Below, piece by piece: positions 10,463 to 20,291 of a DNA stretch of 64,000 nucleotides. The notes under the pieces are model-generated. The model had not been told where the DNA came from and made no database searches. It saw only the letters and a program-made list of their open reading frames with translations. Source of the DNA: Blastococcus sp. MG754426 (lineage in GTDB: Bacteria; Actinomycetota; Actinomycetes; Mycobacteriales; Geodermatophilaceae); assembly GCF_021699055.1 (NCBI RefSeq), contig NZ_SSXC01000031.1, positions 1 through 64,000 of the forward strand, read 5' to 3'. Within the stretch, counting starts at the first letter, position 1. Every line of letters starts with the position of its first letter. The position numbers and the translations under genes are program-made.

Positions 10463-11742
10463 CGGGCGCCTGCCCCGGCCGGCTCGAGCGAGGGCACCGG
10501 CACCAGGGTCGGGTCCTCGAACACCGACTCGAGGGCGACGTGGGCGCCGCCGCGGACGGCGGCGGTGAACCCGAGGGTGGAGAGGACGACGCGCGCGCCG
10601 GCCACGCCGGGCCCGAGCACCCGCGCCTCCAGCTCTGCCATGAGGGGCGCCATGAGGTACTTCCCGAGCACGGCGAAGTAGCCGCCGAGGATGACCACCC
10701 GCGGGTTGAACAGGTTGATCAGCACGGCGGCGCCGGTGCCGAGCGAGGCGCCCACCTGGTGGAGGGCGGCGAGGGTGCGGGCGTCACCGGCCTCGGCGCG
10801 GGCGGCCACCTCCGACAGGCGGGCCTCCAGGTCGCGGGCCGGGTCGCCCACCGGGTCGCCCGGGTCGGCGGCGGCGCGCAGCAGCGCCGCCATGCCGACG
10901 ACGGTCTCCCAGCAGCCGCGCCGGCCGCAGCCGCAGACGAGGTCCGGGTCGCCCAGCGAGGTGTGCCCGACCTCGCCGGAGAGCCCGCCCGCACCGCGCA
11001 GCAGCCGGCCGGCGACGATCACGCCGCCGCCGACGCCGACCTCACCGGTCAGGTAGACCAGGTCGGGGGTGCGCGCCTCCGAGCCCATCGCCCACTCGGC
11101 GATGGCCGAGAGGTTCGCGTCGTTCTCGACGCGGATCGGGAACCCGGTGCCGAGGCGGGCGTGCAGGCCGTCCAGGACCGCGACGTCGTGCCAGCCGATG
11201 TTCGGCGCCAGCGTGACCACGCCGTCGACGCTGCGGACCAGGCCGGCGACCGCCACGGTCAGCCCGGCGGGACGGGCGCCGGCGGTGGCGGCCGCGGCCA
11301 CCGCGTCGGACACCAGCCCGGCGACCGCGTCGAGGGTCCGCTCGGCGCCGAGGGTGGGCAGATCGAGGGCGAGCCGCTGCTCGAACAGCACCTCGCCGCG
11401 CAGGTCGAGCACGAGCACCGCGGCGTAGTCGACGTTGAGCTCGACACCGATGCCGCAGACGCAGCCGCCGTCCAGGTGCACGGTCAGGCCGGGGCGGCCG
11501 ACCGCCCCCGCACGGTCGACCTCGCCGGTGGTGACCAGCCGGCGCTCGGCGAGCTCGGCGACGAGGCTGGACACCGTCGCCTTGTTCAGCCCGGTCTCCT
11601 GGGCGATGCGGGCGCGGGACCGCGGGCCGTGGTCGCGGAGATGGCGCAGGACCAACCCCAGGTTGGTGCGGCGCACCGTGGCCTGGTCGGCCGGGGCGCG
11701 CCGCTCGGACGACCCGTCGTACAGCGACGGCACCTCGCCCAT
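10459..11742 (-). CDS. xylR: XylR-type ROK repressor of xylose genes
   Basis: A 427-residue ROK regulator. The N-terminal winged helix ([19 protein letters not shown]) is followed by a kinase-like ROK domain with [10 protein letters not shown], the AVAGLVRS phosphate region, [10 protein letters not shown], and the zinc motif [10 protein letters not shown] with a preceding GEVGHTS. The ATG at 11742 has GGGGAGGTGGGC upstream and is preferred over a GTG two codons earlier. It is divergent from xylB and upstream of xylA, with a XylR-like operator in the intergenic region. It therefore probably represses both directions and itself, released by xylose. Confidence 0.88.
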   Translation of the reverse strand: MGEVPSLYDGSSERRAPADQATVRRTNLGLVLRHLRDHGPRSRARIAQETGLNKATVSSLVAELAERRLVTTGEVDRAGAVGRPGLTVHLDGGCVCGIGVELNVDYAAVLVLDLRGEVLFEQRLALDLPTLGAERTLDAVAGLVSDAVAAAATAGARPAGLTVAVAGLVRSVDGVVTLAPNIGWHDVAVLDGLHARLGTGFPIRVENDANLSAIAEWAMGSEARTPDLVYLTGEVGVGGGVIVAGRLLRGAGGLSGEVGHTSLGDPDLVCGCGRRGCWETVVGMAALLRAAADPGDPVGDPARDLEARLSEVAARAEAGDARTLAALHQVGASLGTGAAVLINLFNPRVVILGGYFAVLGKYLMAPLMAELEARVLGPGVAGARVVLSTLGFTAAVRGGAHVALESVFEDPTLVPVPSLEPAGAGAR

Positions 11743-11760
11743 GCCCACCTCCCCACCCGA

Positions 11761-11784
11761 TTAGTCGGTTGCGCAAACAAATTA
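11761..11784. promoter_or_regulatory. XylR-type operator in the xylR-xylB intergenic region
   Basis: The half-sites TTAGTCGGTTG and CAAACAAATTA flank a CG centre and match at 7 of 11 inverted positions; the core TTGCGCAA is perfect. Layout and sequence resemble classical xyl operators of Firmicutes (TTAGTTTGTTT type). A TTGACC (11808-11803, minus strand) with an AT-rich TAATTT 18 bases on places a xylR promoter over this site. The remainder of 11743-11946 shows nothing further. Confidence 0.65.
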
Positions 11785-11946
11785 GGGGCTCCCGGGTCGG
11801 GCGGTCAAGGCGGACCGCCCCTGCTCCCCCGCGACCCTCCGCCGGGCGCCCGCGGGTGGGGCCGCCTAAGGTCCCCTTCCCATGACGCCCCTGTCCGCAC
11901 CGCCGTCCACCGCCCGTCCCGCCGGCCAGGGCCCGGAGCGGGTCCG

Positions 11947-13365
11947 ATGACCCTCGTGGCGGGCGTCGACACCTCGACGCAGGCGTGCAAGGTCGTCGTC
12001 CGCGATGCCGCGACCGGCGAGCTGGTCCGCTCGGGGCGGGCGCCGCACCCCGAGGGCACCGCCGTCGACCCCCGGGCGTGGGAGGAGGCCTTCCGGGCCG
12101 CCGCCGCGGAGGCCGGCGGGCTCGAGGACGTCGACGCCCTCGCCGTCGGCGGCCAGCAGCACGGGATGGTCTGCCTCGACGAGCGGGGCGAGGTGGTCCG
12201 CGACGCGCTGCTGTGGAACGACGTCCGCTCGGCGCCCGCCGCCGCCGACCTGATCCGCGAGCTCGGCGACGGCGACGAGGACGCCGGCCGCCGCGCCTGG
12301 GCCGACGCCGTCGGCCTGGTGCCGGTCGCCTCGTTCACGGCGACGAAGCTGCGCTGGCTGGCCGACGCCGAGCCCGCCAACGCCGACCGCACCGCCGCGG
12401 TCTGCCTGCCGCACGACTGGCTGACCTGGCGGCTGCGGGCCGACCGCGACCTCGGCACGCTGGTCACCGACCGCGGTGACGCCAGCGGCACCGCCTACTG
12501 GTCGGCGCGCACCGGCGAGTACCGCCTCGACCTGCTCGAGCGCGCGATGCGCGGTCGCCGTCCCTCGGTCCCCCGGGTGGCCGGCCCCGCCGAGGGCGTG
12601 GGCAGCCTCGCCGGCGGCCGCGCCGTCCTCGGCCCCGGCACCGGCGACAACGCCGCGGCGGCGCTGGGCCTGGCGGCGCGACCGGGCGACGTCGTCGTCT
12701 CGATCGGCACGTCCGGCGTCGTCTCCGCCGTGACCCCCACCGCCGTCGCCGACGTCACCGGCACCGTGGCCGGGTTCGCCGACGCCACCGGCAACCACCT
12801 CCCGCTCGTGGCCACGCTCAACGCCGCCCGCGTGCTCGACGCCGCCGCCGCGCTGCTCGGGGTGGACCACGCGACCCTCTCGGAGCTGGCGCTGTCGGCC
12901 CCCTCCGGCGCCGACGGCCTGGTGCTGGTGCCCTACCTGGAGGGCGAGCGGACGCCGAACCTGCCCCACGCCACCGGCTCGGTGCACGGCCTCACCCTGC
13001 GCACCTCGACGCCGGCGCACTGGGCCCGCGCCGCGGTCGAGGGGCTGCTCTGCGGGCTGGCCGACGGCATCGAGGCCGTCGTCGCCCAGGGCGTGGACGT
13101 CCAGCGGGTGATGCTCATCGGCGGGGCCGCGCGCTCGGCGGCCGTGCAGCAGCTGGCGCCCGGCATCTTCGGCCGGCCGGTCCTCGTCCCGCCGCCCGGC
13201 GAGTACGTCGCCGACGGCGCCGCGCGGCAGGCCGCCTGGGTGCTCTCCGGCGCGGACGCGCCGCCCGAGTGGCCGCAGCCGGGGCTGCAGGAGTTCGACG
13301 CCCCGGCGGCGACCCACGTGCGCGAGCGCTACGCCGAGGTCCGCGGCCGCACGGACGGCCAGTAA
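11947..13365 (+). CDS. xylB: Xylulokinase
   Basis: A 472-residue FGGY-family kinase phosphorylating D-xylulose to xylulose 5-phosphate for the pentose phosphate pathway. The N-terminal nucleotide fold starts [20 protein letters not shown] at residues 68-75 is the xylulokinase substrate motif; the catalytic base is Asp234 in [11 protein letters not shown]. The second FGGY segment reads [16 protein letters not shown], and [11 protein letters not shown] with GRPV forms the adenosine site. It is divergent from xylR across a shared operator. The Shine-Dalgarno (GGAG about ten bases upstream) is modest. Confidence 0.95.
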   Translation: MTLVAGVDTSTQACKVVVRDAATGELVRSGRAPHPEGTAVDPRAWEEAFRAAAAEAGGLEDVDALAVGGQQHGMVCLDERGEVVRDALLWNDVRSAPAAADLIRELGDGDEDAGRRAWADAVGLVPVASFTATKLRWLADAEPANADRTAAVCLPHDWLTWRLRADRDLGTLVTDRGDASGTAYWSARTGEYRLDLLERAMRGRRPSVPRVAGPAEGVGSLAGGRAVLGPGTGDNAAAALGLAARPGDVVVSIGTSGVVSAVTPTAVADVTGTVAGFADATGNHLPLVATLNAARVLDAAAALLGVDHATLSELALSAPSGADGLVLVPYLEGERTPNLPHATGSVHGLTLRTSTPAHWARAAVEGLLCGLADGIEAVVAQGVDVQRVMLIGGAARSAAVQQLAPGIFGRPVLVPPPGEYVADGAARQAAWVLSGADAPPEWPQPGLQEFDAPAATHVRERYAEVRGRTDGQ

Positions 13366-13444
13366 GAGGACCACGCTTCCCCCGCGGTGCGGCGGGAGGA
13401 CGCGCGGTGTGCGGCGTGGTGCCGTGCGGCGCGGCCGGCGGCGG

Positions 13445-14077
13445 TCAGAAGGAGCGGAGGATGGCCGCCAGCCGCGCGGGGTGGGTCTGCACCGTCATGT
13501 GCGCCGCGCCCGGGAGCTCGACCAGCCGGCCGCGCGGCGCCGCACCGGCCACCCGCGCCGCCCAGTCGGCCGGGCACAGCGCGTCGCGGTCCCCGCGCAC
13601 CACGACGACCGGCGCGGTGACCGCGGCCAGCCGCTCCTCGATGGCGTCCGGCGAGGCGGTCCGCCACAGCGCGCTCATCGCCCGCGGCCCGGTGCGCAGC
13701 CACTGCCGCACGATCAGCGGCACCTGCCACCAGGGCTCGGCGAGCGCGGTGCGCACCCAGCGCGCGGCGAGCACGCGCAGCCGGCGCATCCGCGGGTCGG
13801 TGGTCGGCCCGCACAGCAGGACCCCCACCACCCGCGGGTCGGTGGCGGCCGCGGCCACCACCTGGCAGCTCTGCGAGTGCCCGACCAGGACCACCGGCCC
13901 CCGGGGCAGCGCGGCGACCAGCCGCCGCGCGAGGTCGTCGACCGCCGGCACCGGTGACCGCCGCCCCATGCCGGGGAGGAGGACGACGTCGGCGGCAACT
14001 TCTCGGCGCAACCTGCGCGCGGAACGTTCATCCAGCCCGAGACCGGGAACGAGAACGACGGACACCGATCGCGGCAC
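13445..14077 (-). CDS. Alpha/beta hydrolase
   Basis: A protein of about 210 residues with the alpha/beta-hydrolase core: SVVLVPGLGLDE as the first strand and oxyanion loop, GHSQS as nucleophile elbow within VVLVGHSQSCQVVAAAA, and VVVVRGDRDALCP as the acid loop, with histidine in ELPGAAHMTV. The elbow G-H-S-Q-S has Ser instead of the usual final Gly. The substrate is unknown. The start is uncertain: GTG at 14077 is chosen because similarity to the fold begins there, but no clear ribosome binding site is seen and the frame stays open further upstream. Confidence 0.75.
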   Translation of the reverse strand: MPRSVSVVLVPGLGLDERSARRLRREVAADVVLLPGMGRRSPVPAVDDLARRLVAALPRGPVVLVGHSQSCQVVAAAATDPRVVGVLLCGPTTDPRMRRLRVLAARWVRTALAEPWWQVPLIVRQWLRTGPRAMSALWRTASPDAIEERLAAVTAPVVVVRGDRDALCPADWAARVAGAAPRGRLVELPGAAHMTVQTHPARLAAILRSF

Positions 14078-14198
14078 CCCGGAGGGTCTACCGGTCCCGC
14101 CGCCGGACCGCGAACCGACCGGGGTCGACGCGCTGTGAGGTGCATCTCCCCCGGGGTGCTCCCGACCGGCACGGGGCCGAGTGGAAGGATGAAACATC

Positions 14199-15626
14199 AT
14201 GACGACATCACCAGCGCAGGCACCCGCCCCCACCGACACCCCCGGCGGCCGGCCGCGCGTCGTCATCGTCGGCTCCGGCTTCGGCGGCCTGTTCGCCGCG
14301 CAGGCGCTGAAGAAGGCGCCGGTCGAGGTCACGCTGATCGGCAAGACCGCCCAGCACCTGTTCCAGCCGCTGCTCTACCAGGTGGCCACCGGCATCCTCT
14401 CCGAGGGCGAGATCGCGCCGGCGACCCGGGAGATCCTGCGCCGGCAGAAGAACGCGCGCGTGGTGCTGGGCGAGGTCACCGACATCGACGTCGCCGGCCG
14501 CACGGTGACCTCGGAGATCCTGGGCCGGCAGACCGTGCACCCCTACGACGAGCTGATCGTCGCGGCCGGCGCCGGGCAGTCGTACTTCGGCAACGACCAC
14601 TTCGCCGAGTTCGCGCCCGGCATGAAGAGCATCGACGACGCCCTGGAGCTCCGCGGCCGCATCTTCGGCGCCTTCGAGCTCGCCGAGATCGCCAAGGACC
14701 CGGCCGAGGTGGACCGGCTGCTCACCTTCGTCGTCGTCGGCGCCGGCCCCACCGGGGTGGAGATGGCCGGCCAGATCGCCGAGCTGGCGCGCCGGACCCT
14801 GCGCCGGGACTTCCGCAACATCAACCCCACCGGGGCCCGGATCATCCTGCTCGACGCCGCCCCGGCGGTGCTGCCGTCCTTCGGCGAGAAGCTCGGCGAC
14901 GCCGCCCGGCGGCAGCTCAACGAGATCGGCGTCGACGTGCAGCTCGGCGCGATGGTCACCGGCGTCGACGCCGACGGCCTGGAGGTCAAGGACTCCGACG
15001 GCACGGTCCGGCGCATCCAGGCCGCGACCAAGATCTGGGCCGCGGGCGTGCAGGCCAGCGGGCTGGGTCGAATCCTCGGCGAGCAGACCGGCGCGGACGT
15101 CGACCGGGCCGGCCGCATCTCGGTGCAGCCCGACCTCACCCTGCCCGGCCACCCGGAGATCCACGTCGTCGGGGACATGATGGCGCTGGGCAAGCTGCCC
15201 GGCGTCGCCCAGGTCGCCATCCAGGGCGGCCGCTACGCCGCCGAGGCGATCGAGCGCCGCGCCACCGGCAAGAAGCCGCAGGAGCCGTTCGAGTACTTCG
15301 ACAAGGGGTCGATGGCCACGATCTCGCGGTTCTCGGCGGTCGCGGACATCTGGAAGTTCAAGTTCAGCGGCTTCATCGCCTGGGTGCTGTGGCTGGTCGT
15401 GCACCTGATGTACATCGTGGGCTTCAAGAGCCGCGTCACCACGGTGCTGCACTGGATGGTCAGCTTCCTGGGCCGCGGCCGGTCCGAGCGGGTGGCCACC
15501 CAGCAGCAGGTCTACGGCCGGCTGGCGCTCGAGCAGCTCGGCCCGCGGTGGGAGGTCTCCAAGACCGGCGGGCCCAAGGACGTCGACCCCGCCGGCGAGG
15601 ACGTCACGGAGCGCGACTCCGCGTAG
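14199..15626 (+). CDS. ndh: Type II NADH dehydrogenase (NDH-2)
   Basis: A 475-residue membrane-associated flavoprotein passing electrons from NADH to menaquinone without pumping protons. It has the FAD fold VVIVGSGFGGLFAA at residues 21-34, the quinone-site motif QPLLYQVATG, the NADH-binding fold FVVVGAGPTGVEMAGQIAEL and the FAD-binding VVGDMMA near the C-terminal third. A hydrophobic stretch (IAWVLWLVVHLMYIVGF) near residues 390-410 is the usual membrane anchor region. The ATG has GGAAGGATG upstream. It appears monocistronic, ending in a strong hairpin. Confidence 0.93.
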   Translation: MTTSPAQAPAPTDTPGGRPRVVIVGSGFGGLFAAQALKKAPVEVTLIGKTAQHLFQPLLYQVATGILSEGEIAPATREILRRQKNARVVLGEVTDIDVAGRTVTSEILGRQTVHPYDELIVAAGAGQSYFGNDHFAEFAPGMKSIDDALELRGRIFGAFELAEIAKDPAEVDRLLTFVVVGAGPTGVEMAGQIAELARRTLRRDFRNINPTGARIILLDAAPAVLPSFGEKLGDAARRQLNEIGVDVQLGAMVTGVDADGLEVKDSDGTVRRIQAATKIWAAGVQASGLGRILGEQTGADVDRAGRISVQPDLTLPGHPEIHVVGDMMALGKLPGVAQVAIQGGRYAAEAIERRATGKKPQEPFEYFDKGSMATISRFSAVADIWKFKFSGFIAWVLWLVVHLMYIVGFKSRVTTVLHWMVSFLGRGRSERVATQQQVYGRLALEQLGPRWEVSKTGGPKDVDPAGEDVTERDSA

Positions 15627-15631
15627 CCAGG

Positions 15632-15662
15632 ACCGGCGCGGGGACCTGGACCCCGCGCCGGT
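15632..15662 (+). terminator. Hairpin terminator downstream of ndh
   Basis: A perfect 12-bp stem (ACCGGCGCGGGG, 15632-15643, with 15651-15662) and a 7-base loop start five bases after the ndh stop codon. There is no T-run. Confidence 0.6.
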
Positions 15663-15695
15663 GCGTACCGGCCGCGGAACGGGTAGGCGCGCCCC

Positions 15696-17015
15696 GTGAC
15701 GCAACGGGGACAGACCAGCGCAGCACGGTCGCAGGCACCACTGTGGCTCTGGCCGGCGGCCAGTGCGGCCCTGGCCGCCACCGCCGGGTGGGCCCTGGGC
15801 GCGGTGGAACCACGCGGCGGGTTCCTCGCCGGCCTGTGGCCCGCCGACACCAGCGCCGCCGGCACGCTCCTGCAACTGGTGGCCACCGCCGCGGTCACCA
15901 TCACCACCCTGACCTTCAGCATCACGATCGTGGCGCTGCAGCTCGCCTCGCAGCAGTTCTCGCCCCGGCTGCTGCGCGACTTCGTCCGCGACGCGGTCAC
16001 CAAGCGGGTCCTGTCGGTGCTGACCGCCACCTTCGTGTTCGCGGTCTCCGGCCTGCGCGGCATCAACAGCGCCGAGCCGGTGCCGACGCTGGTCTGCCTG
16101 GTCGCCGCACTGCTCGGCGTCGGCTGCGTCGGCGCGCTGCTCGCCTTCATCAGCCACATGGTCCGCATGCTGCGCGTGGACACGATGATGACGCGGGTCC
16201 ACGACGACGCCCGGCGCGCGATCGAGACCTTCTACGGCCCGTACAGCGGCCACGGGCAGCGCTCCCCCGACGAGCTGGACCTGGAGGCGCGTGCGGGGCG
16301 GCTGGTGCACGCGCCCCGCAGCGGGTTCGTCGAGGTGGTCGACACGGGCACCCTCGTGGACGCCGCCCGCCGCCACGACGCCGTCGTCCGCGTGGAGGTC
16401 CGCCCCGGCGACATGATCACCCTCGGCAGCCCGATCGCCACGACGTGGGGCGGGAGCGAGGACCTCGACGACGCCGTCCGGGCGGCCGTCGTCCTGAACA
16501 ACGAACGGACCATCGACCAGGACGCCGCCTTCGGCTTCCGGCAGCTCGAGGACATCGCCGTGAAGGCGATGTCCCCCAGCATCAACGACCCGGTGACGGC
16601 CGCGACGGCGATCGGCCACATGGGCGACCTGCTGGTCCGGCTGACCGGCCGGCACCTCGGCCCGACGCTGCACGCCGACGAGACGGGCGCCGGCCGCGCC
16701 GTGGTGCCCGACCGGGACCTGCGGTACTACCTCGACCTGGCCTGCGGTCAGGTGGCGCGCTTCGGCGGGAGCGAACCGACACTGGTCACCGCCCTGCTCC
16801 GGATGCTCCGCGACGTGGCGGTGGCCTGCCGGGACGACGGGCAGCGCGCCGAGGTCCAGCGCGCCGCCGACCTGGTCGCCGGGGAGCTCTCGCCGGGCTG
16901 GGGCCCGACGGACACCGCGACGGTCGAACTGCACCGGGACCAGGTCACCGCGGCGCTCGAGGGCCGGCTCGTCGACGCCTTCGCCGACCGCGCCGGCGAG
17001 ACCCGCTCGATGTGA
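15696..17015 (+). CDS. DUF2254-family membrane protein
   Basis: A 439-residue protein with four N-terminal transmembrane helices (about residues 16-38, 54-82, 100-120 and 127-150) and a large soluble C-terminal domain. The segment TLTFSITIVALQLASQQFSPRLL in the second helix region and the later DPVTAATAIGHMGDLL are characteristic of DUF2254. The function of the family is not established. The GTG start lies 33 bases beyond the ndh terminator, so it is probably transcribed separately. Confidence 0.85.
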   Translation: MTQRGQTSAARSQAPLWLWPAASAALAATAGWALGAVEPRGGFLAGLWPADTSAAGTLLQLVATAAVTITTLTFSITIVALQLASQQFSPRLLRDFVRDAVTKRVLSVLTATFVFAVSGLRGINSAEPVPTLVCLVAALLGVGCVGALLAFISHMVRMLRVDTMMTRVHDDARRAIETFYGPYSGHGQRSPDELDLEARAGRLVHAPRSGFVEVVDTGTLVDAARRHDAVVRVEVRPGDMITLGSPIATTWGGSEDLDDAVRAAVVLNNERTIDQDAAFGFRQLEDIAVKAMSPSINDPVTAATAIGHMGDLLVRLTGRHLGPTLHADETGAGRAVVPDRDLRYYLDLACGQVARFGGSEPTLVTALLRMLRDVAVACRDDGQRAEVQRAADLVAGELSPGWGPTDTATVELHRDQVTAALEGRLVDAFADRAGETRSM

Positions 17016-17018
17016 GCG

Positions 17019-17690
17019 TCAGCCGAGCCACCGGTCCAGCGCGGCGTTCACCCCCTCCGGGCGGACCACGTGCCCGCCGTCGAACTCGTCGTAGGTGACG
17101 TCGTAGCCCGACCGGTCGAACGCCGCCGCGAGCCGGCGGCCGCACCGGTCCACCGGCAGCACCCGGTCGCCGGTCCCGTGGGTGATCCAGATGCGCGGCC
17201 GGCCCACCGCGGCCGGCGGGGCGGCGAACCCTGGCGAGAAGGCCAGCACCGCCTCGAACAGGTCGCCGTTGGCCGCGCCGATCGAGAGGGCGTAGGAGGC
17301 GCCGTCGGAGAAGCCGCCGACGGCGCACCGGGCCACCGCCGTGTGCCCGGCGACCTGCTGCAACGCCGCGTCGAGCACGGCGACGTCGCGGCCCACGCGG
17401 CCGGTGAGGAGGTCCCAGGTGGCGGCCCCCGACCGCGGCGCCAGCACCAGCACCCCGCGCCCGGCGGCCGCCTGCTGCACCGCACCCAGGCTCTGCGCCG
17501 GGGTGCCGCCGGCGCCGTGGAAGAACACCAGCAGGGGGCGCGGGACCGGCTCTCCCGGCGGGACGGCGAGCAGGACCTCCGCTCCCCCGCCCAGGTCGAG
17601 CGCGTGCACCCCCGTCGCCCACGCCTCCCCGGGCGCGGCCCCGACCGGCCGGCTGCCGAGGCGGCCCGACGCGTGCCCCGGCCCGGTCAC
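17019..17690 (-). CDS. Phospholipase/carboxylesterase-like alpha/beta hydrolase
   Basis: A 223-residue esterase of the YpfH/PHB-depolymerase-like type. It has LLVFFHGAGGTPAQS as the oxyanion strand, GGFSDGASYAL with the nucleophile in G-F-S-D-G, Asp in HGTGDRVLPV and His in FDGGHVV, giving an intact Ser-Asp-His triad. No signal peptide is apparent. The GTG start overlaps the TGA of the erythromycin-esterase-like gene (GTGA), making it the last gene of a three-gene coupled operon. Confidence 0.85.
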   Translation of the reverse strand: MTGPGHASGRLGSRPVGAAPGEAWATGVHALDLGGGAEVLLAVPPGEPVPRPLLVFFHGAGGTPAQSLGAVQQAAAGRGVLVLAPRSGAATWDLLTGRVGRDVAVLDAALQQVAGHTAVARCAVGGFSDGASYALSIGAANGDLFEAVLAFSPGFAAPPAAVGRPRIWITHGTGDRVLPVDRCGRRLAAAFDRSGYDVTYDEFDGGHVVRPEGVNAALDRWLG

Positions 17691-18982
17691 GCGTCGAAGG
17701 CGGCGACGGGCACGTGCTCGTCGGCCCGCTCCAGGTGCAGCGGCTGCAGGGGCGTGGTGTCGTCCAGGTAGAGGAAGGCGTCGTAGCGCTCGCCGAGCAC
17801 CGTGGGCACGTAGTTCCCCCACCGCTCCCGCTCGGGCCGGTACACCACGCCGATCGCCCGGTGGTCCAGCCGCCGGTGCAGCCAGCCGGGCCGTTCCCCG
17901 CGCGGGTGGACGAAGAGGGCGTCCTCGCCCACGGCGTCGTGCAGCAGCGCCTCCAGGCTCCCCGACCGCGCGGGCGGCACGGTCATCCGCTCCGTCTGCG
18001 CACCCCACTCCCGCCCGGCGACCACCCCGCCGCGGTAGCCGCCGAACCCGACGAGGACGACGTCCTCGGCACCGTGCCGCTCCCGCAGCAGCTGCCCGAC
18101 GTTGGTCATCCCGGCGTCGGCCATGTCGGTGGCCCGGGCGTCGCCGATGTGCGTGTTGTGCTCCCAGACGACGGCCCTGGGTCCGGCGTGCTCCAGCAGC
18201 CGGTCGAGGGTGTCGGCCATGTGCACGTCGCGGACGTTCCACGACTCCGCGGACCCGTGCACCATGGCCCGGTAGTAGCGCTCGGCACCGACCACCACGG
18301 CGGCGTTCTGCTCGACGGCGAACCGGGCGTCGGCCCCCGCGGCGGCCTCGGCCTCCCCGCGCCGCTCGCAGAGCGACCGCAGGAGGTCGACGGCCGCCTG
18401 CTCGCAGGAGGTGGGCGCGAACCGGCTCGCGAACGCGTACTCGGCGCCGTCCTCGCCGAAGGGCTCGAAGCAGGCGAGCGCCCGCTTGGCCTGCTCGACG
18501 TGGCCGGGCTCGTGCTCGGCGAGCCAGTCGACCAGCTCGTGCATCGAGTCCCAGAGGCTGTACACGTCGATGCCGTAGAAGCCGACGCGCTGCGCCTCGG
18601 GCAGCCCGGCGTTGCGGTCGCGCAGCCAGCGGCAGAAGTCGACGACGTCGTCGTTGGCCCACATCCACGTCGGCCAGCGGGCGAAGGCGTCGAGCGCGTC
18701 GCGCGGGTCCTCGTGGGCGCCCGGCCGCAGCCGCACGCTGCGGTCGACGCGGTAGCAGTCGGGCCAGTCGCCCTCGACGGCCACCAGGTCGAACCCCCGC
18801 TCCTCGACCAGCCGCCGGGTCAGCGCCGCCCGCCAGGCGTAGTACTCGTGCGTGCCGTGGCTGGCCTCGCCGACGGCCACGACCCGGGCGTCCCCGATCC
18901 GCTCCAGGAGCGGGTCGAGGTCCGCCGGCGTGCGCAGCGGCCGGGCCAGGGCGCGGATCTGCTCGAGCACCGGATCAGCCAC
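17687..18982 (-). CDS. Erythromycin esterase-family protein
   Basis: A 431-residue cytoplasmic protein of the erythromycin-esterase/succinoglycan-biosynthesis-like family. Diagnostic motifs are VVAVGEASHGTHEYY near the N-terminus with the catalytic Glu and His, LVAVEGDWPDCYRVD, and VVWEHNTHIGDARATDM. Many actinobacteria carry such genes without proven macrolide hydrolysis, so a resistance role is not claimed. The start at GTG 18982 has GGGAGGG at suitable distance; a GTG two codons earlier is too close to it. It overlaps the YbdK-like gene upstream and the esterase downstream. Confidence 0.85.
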   Translation of the reverse strand: MADPVLEQIRALARPLRTPADLDPLLERIGDARVVAVGEASHGTHEYYAWRAALTRRLVEERGFDLVAVEGDWPDCYRVDRSVRLRPGAHEDPRDALDAFARWPTWMWANDDVVDFCRWLRDRNAGLPEAQRVGFYGIDVYSLWDSMHELVDWLAEHEPGHVEQAKRALACFEPFGEDGAEYAFASRFAPTSCEQAAVDLLRSLCERRGEAEAAAGADARFAVEQNAAVVVGAERYYRAMVHGSAESWNVRDVHMADTLDRLLEHAGPRAVVWEHNTHIGDARATDMADAGMTNVGQLLRERHGAEDVVLVGFGGYRGGVVAGREWGAQTERMTVPPARSGSLEALLHDAVGEDALFVHPRGERPGWLHRRLDHRAIGVVYRPERERWGNYVPTVLGERYDAFLYLDDTTPLQPLHLERADEHVPVAAFDA

Positions 18983-20102
18983 GTCCACGTCCCTCCCGCA
19001 CGATCGAGGCGGCGACCTCGCGCAGGTCGCCGGTGCGCCGCCACACCGCCCGCTGGCGCACCGCGGAGGTACCCCGGGCGAGCAGCCGCTGCACCAGCTC
19101 CCGCACCTCGTCGAGCTCCCCGCGGTCGGCCAGGTCGTCGGCGAGCTCGGCCAGCAGGGCACCCACCGCCGTCCGGGCGTCGACGAGCACGCCGGCGACC
19201 GGGTCGAACAGCGACCCGGAGACGCCGTCGCGCGCCGCCCGCCAGCGTGCCGCCCGCAGCAGCTCGGTCCGGGGCTGCTCGAAGGGCTCGTCGCGCTCCG
19301 CGCGCGCGGCGAGGACGCGGACCAGGGACGCCGCGAGGGCGGCGTGCAGGACGGCGTCGTCGAGGTCGGTGCAGACGTCGGCCAGCCGGAACTCGACGGT
19401 CGGCAGGTGCGAGGAGGGCCGCAGGTCCCAGTACAGGTGCGAGGCGTCCGCGATGACCCCGGCGGCGACCAGGCCGTCGACGACCGCGCGGTACCGGTCC
19501 GCGGATCCCAGCGGCTCGGGGATGCCGGTGTGCGGCCAGCGCCCCCACCACAGCGTCCGGTAGCTCTCGTAGCCGGTGTCCGCGCCGTCGTGGAACGGCG
19601 AGCTGCCGGTGAGCGCCAGCAGCACCGGCAGGTGGACGCGGGCCCGGTCGATCACCGCGACCGCCGTGTCCAGGTCGGGCACGCCGACGTGCACGTGGCA
19701 GCCGCAGATGTCCTGGCGCCGGGCGAGGCCGGCCCAGCGCCGCACCATGGCCTCGTACCGCGGCTCGGGGGTGATGACCTGCTCGCGCCAGCCGGCCGAG
19801 GGGTGGGTCGAGGCCATCAGGAGCGCCACCCCGGCGCTCTCCGCCGCGGCGCGCGCCTCCGCCCGGGTGCCCGCCAGCGCCGTCCGGACCTCGCCGAGGG
19901 TCCGGCAGATGCCGGTGGCCGTCTCCAGCTGCGTCGTGGTGATCTCGGCGTGCACCCGCTCGCCCAGCTCGTGCCGCGCCGCGGCGGCGACCAGGTCGGG
20001 GCTGGGGGCGAGCGCGAAGGTCCCGGGGTCGACGAGGTGGAACTCCTCCTCCACCCCGACGGTGGCGCCCGTGGCACCCGGACGACCGGCGGTGGACTGC
20101 AC
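18975..20102 (-). CDS. YbdK-type carboxylate-amine ligase (glutamate-cysteine ligase 2 family)
   Basis: A 375-residue GCS2-family ATP-dependent ligase. Family signatures are GVEEEFHLVDP near residue 20, ITTTQLETATGIC, CGCHVHVGVPD and the late PTVEFRLADVCTD. These enzymes join an amino acid amine to a carboxylate such as that of glutamate; the natural product of this homologue is unknown. The GTG start at 20102 has AGGAGGGCGC directly upstream. It heads the operon with the erythromycin-esterase-like protein and the small esterase. Confidence 0.88.
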   Translation of the reverse strand: MQSTAGRPGATGATVGVEEEFHLVDPGTFALAPSPDLVAAAARHELGERVHAEITTTQLETATGICRTLGEVRTALAGTRAEARAAAESAGVALLMASTHPSAGWREQVITPEPRYEAMVRRWAGLARRQDICGCHVHVGVPDLDTAVAVIDRARVHLPVLLALTGSSPFHDGADTGYESYRTLWWGRWPHTGIPEPLGSADRYRAVVDGLVAAGVIADASHLYWDLRPSSHLPTVEFRLADVCTDLDDAVLHAALAASLVRVLAARAERDEPFEQPRTELLRAARWRAARDGVSGSLFDPVAGVLVDARTAVGALLAELADDLADRGELDEVRELVQRLLARGTSAVRQRAVWRRTGDLREVAASIVREGRGRG

Positions 20103-20291
20103 GCGCCCTCCTGTCCCGGGCAGCTCCCTGCGCGCACCGTACGGGTCCCGGCGCGGGCACGCACCCCCGCCGGCCAGGGCGGCGGACACCACCCGGACGG
20201 GGGGCGTCCCGCCTCCCTGGGCGGCGCGTCGTCACCCCCGACCCGCAGGATGGAGGGCATCGACCTCGGGGGGAGGACGAGGAGGAACTGG

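Noticed and set aside
13366-13444. Terminator or small gene between xylB and the hydrolase
   Set aside because: The 79-base gap is G-rich but has no clean inverted repeat and no frame with a plausible start and ribosome binding site.
17687-18982. Macrolide resistance gene
   Set aside because: The erythromycin-esterase family has many chromosomal members of unknown role; the operon partners (YbdK-like ligase and esterase) do not suggest antibiotic resistance.
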